Below are positions 63,423 through 64,000 of a stretch of 64,000 nt of DNA, one piece after another. The first letter of the stretch is position 1. Every line of letters begins with the position of its first letter. Under the pieces are notes generated by a model, which worked only from the letters and a program-made list of their open reading frames with translations, was not told where the DNA came from and did no database searches. The translations under genes were made by a program, and so were the position numbers. Source of the DNA: Pontibacter cellulosilyticus (GTDB lineage: Bacteria; Bacteroidota; Bacteroidia; Cytophagales; Hymenobacteraceae); contig NZ_JACRVF010000005.1 of the NCBI RefSeq assembly GCF_014306105.1, positions 1 to 64,000 on the forward strand, given 5' to 3'.

Positions 63423-64000
63423 ATGAACACCATAAAGCATTTAGCAACTTATATCAGCTCGCTCTGCCTAATTTGCCTCCTTTACAGTTGTGAAGGGCGC
63501 CGCGATATAGAAGACACAGAGGTTGTAACCGTAGACACTGCCGAAGAAGACACAGCCATGGTGGTAAAGTCTGGCAAAACAGCCGAAGAGCAGCTGGAGG
63601 AGTTCAGAGGCTGGCTGAACAAGCAATCGGAGAAGGGTGACACCGCCATCCGTAGGAACTGGCCTAAAGTAAGAGAAGAACTTCGCCAGCGCAACGCGCA
63701 GCTGGAACAGAACTTCGACAGCCTTTCTGAAAAATCACAGGAAGAATACAAGGATTTAAGAAGCAGGTATGAACGCTGGGAGGCGCGGCAAGAGCGCCGG
63801 CAGCAGCAGCCTTTAGAAACCGCCAAACTAGAGAGGTTCCAGGACCAGTTGCTACGCGAGTACAAGGATATTAAAAGTATAAGCGCAGGCAACATCCGGG
63901 AGGCTTACCTAACCTTTATGGGCACTGTAAGAGCACAACGTCGCAACTGGTCTCAGGATGACTGGGACTATGTTGACCATGTGTATGCAAGGCTAAACGA
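63423..64000 (+). CDS. Helical lipoprotein, right-truncated
   Basis: At least 192 residues; the frame is open to the window edge, so the C-terminus is missing. The ATG at 63423 starts a signal peptide ending LLYSC, a lipobox with the Cys near residue 23. The mature protein is rich in Glu, Arg and Gln in long amphipathic helices (LRRRYERWEARQERRQQ-like), which suggests coiled coils. There is no recognisable domain. It starts 72 nt after the GH3 gene on the same strand and may be co-transcribed. Confidence 0.7.
   Translation, partial: MNTIKHLATYISSLCLICLLYSCEGRRDIEDTEVVTVDTAEEDTAMVVKSGKTAEEQLEEFRGWLNKQSEKGDTAIRRNWPKVREELRQRNAQLEQNFDSLSEKSQEEYKDLRSRYERWEARQERRQQQPLETAKLERFQDQLLREYKDIKSISAGNIREAYLTFMGTVRAQRRNWSQDDWDYVDHVYARLN

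Noticed and set aside
62793..63440. 215-codon minus-strand ORF
   Set aside because: It is antisense to the GH3 gene and lacks any recognisable motif.
63482..63895. 137-codon Ser-rich minus-strand ORF at the right end
   Set aside because: The plus strand holds an open frame with signal peptide and lipobox from 63423 to the edge, so this is the shadow.
1..64000. Defence systems, restriction-modification, toxin-antitoxin pairs, prophage or transposon genes
   Set aside because: No nuclease, methyltransferase, integrase, transposase or paired small toxin-antitoxin gene was recognised in any frame.

Overview
The window comes from a bacterium of the phylum Bacteroidota, most likely a Cytophagales member of the Hymenobacteraceae (Pontibacter-like). 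The main support is type IX secretion (T9SS): four genes end in a type A sorting domain (Por secretion tail with a YPNP start), two giant genes end in a type B (gliding-motility/CHU_C) sorting domain, and each giant gene is followed by a PorP/SprF partner. TAnnTTTG -7 promoter elements, absent Shine-Dalgarno sequences, SprF-style barrels and a tricorn homologue agree with this. The genus is an inference from sequence style, not from a database search. No rRNA, tRNA, CRISPR array, insertion sequence or phage gene was seen.

Layout. 1-7143: three secreted T9SS type A proteins (a left-truncated protein, a PQQ/sorbosone-dehydrogenase-like protein and a double-LamG protein). 7452-12980: a 1508-residue SGNH-esterase/Ig-repeat protein with a type B tail, plus its PorP/SprF partner. 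13332-25687: a polysaccharide locus. It holds an MBOAT O-acyltransferase with an AlgJ/AlgX-like partner, a GT61, a GT4, a nucleotidyltransferase, a SAF/NAD oxidoreductase, a 3,5-epimerase-like protein, an SDR epimerase, glucose-1-phosphate cytidylyltransferase (RfbF), a WecG/TagA-type transferase and the initiating polyprenyl glycosylphosphotransferase. 25688-26704 is a 1-kb AT-rich leader. 26705-35011: a 2424-residue Ig-repeat adhesin-like protein with a type B tail and the second PorP/SprF partner. The polysaccharide locus is therefore bracketed by two inverted copies of a secreted giant plus its outer-membrane partner.

35134-38066 holds a TMEM220-like membrane protein and a copper pair (CopZ-like chaperone, CopA ATPase). 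38335-42107 is a large PAS-rich sensor kinase with a single-domain response regulator. 42160-48161 has small envelope genes and a second two-component system. Its OmpR-type regulator, sensor and a divergent T9SS protein share an intergenic region with two arrays of four phased GTTAA units, each next to a candidate -7 element. 48412-64000 is mostly housekeeping and envelope genes: lipoproteins, a beta-barrel, NdpA-type nucleoid protein, a sterol-desaturase-family oxidase, an HD protein, a voltage-gated channel, a tricorn protease homologue, a VTT-domain protein, a rhomboid, a GH3 enzyme and a truncated lipoprotein.

Two features cut across the window. The heptamer AAGTATA/TATACTT is strongly over-represented on both strands, inside genes and between them. 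Convergent gene pairs are separated by long, often near-perfect hairpins that should act as bidirectional terminators.
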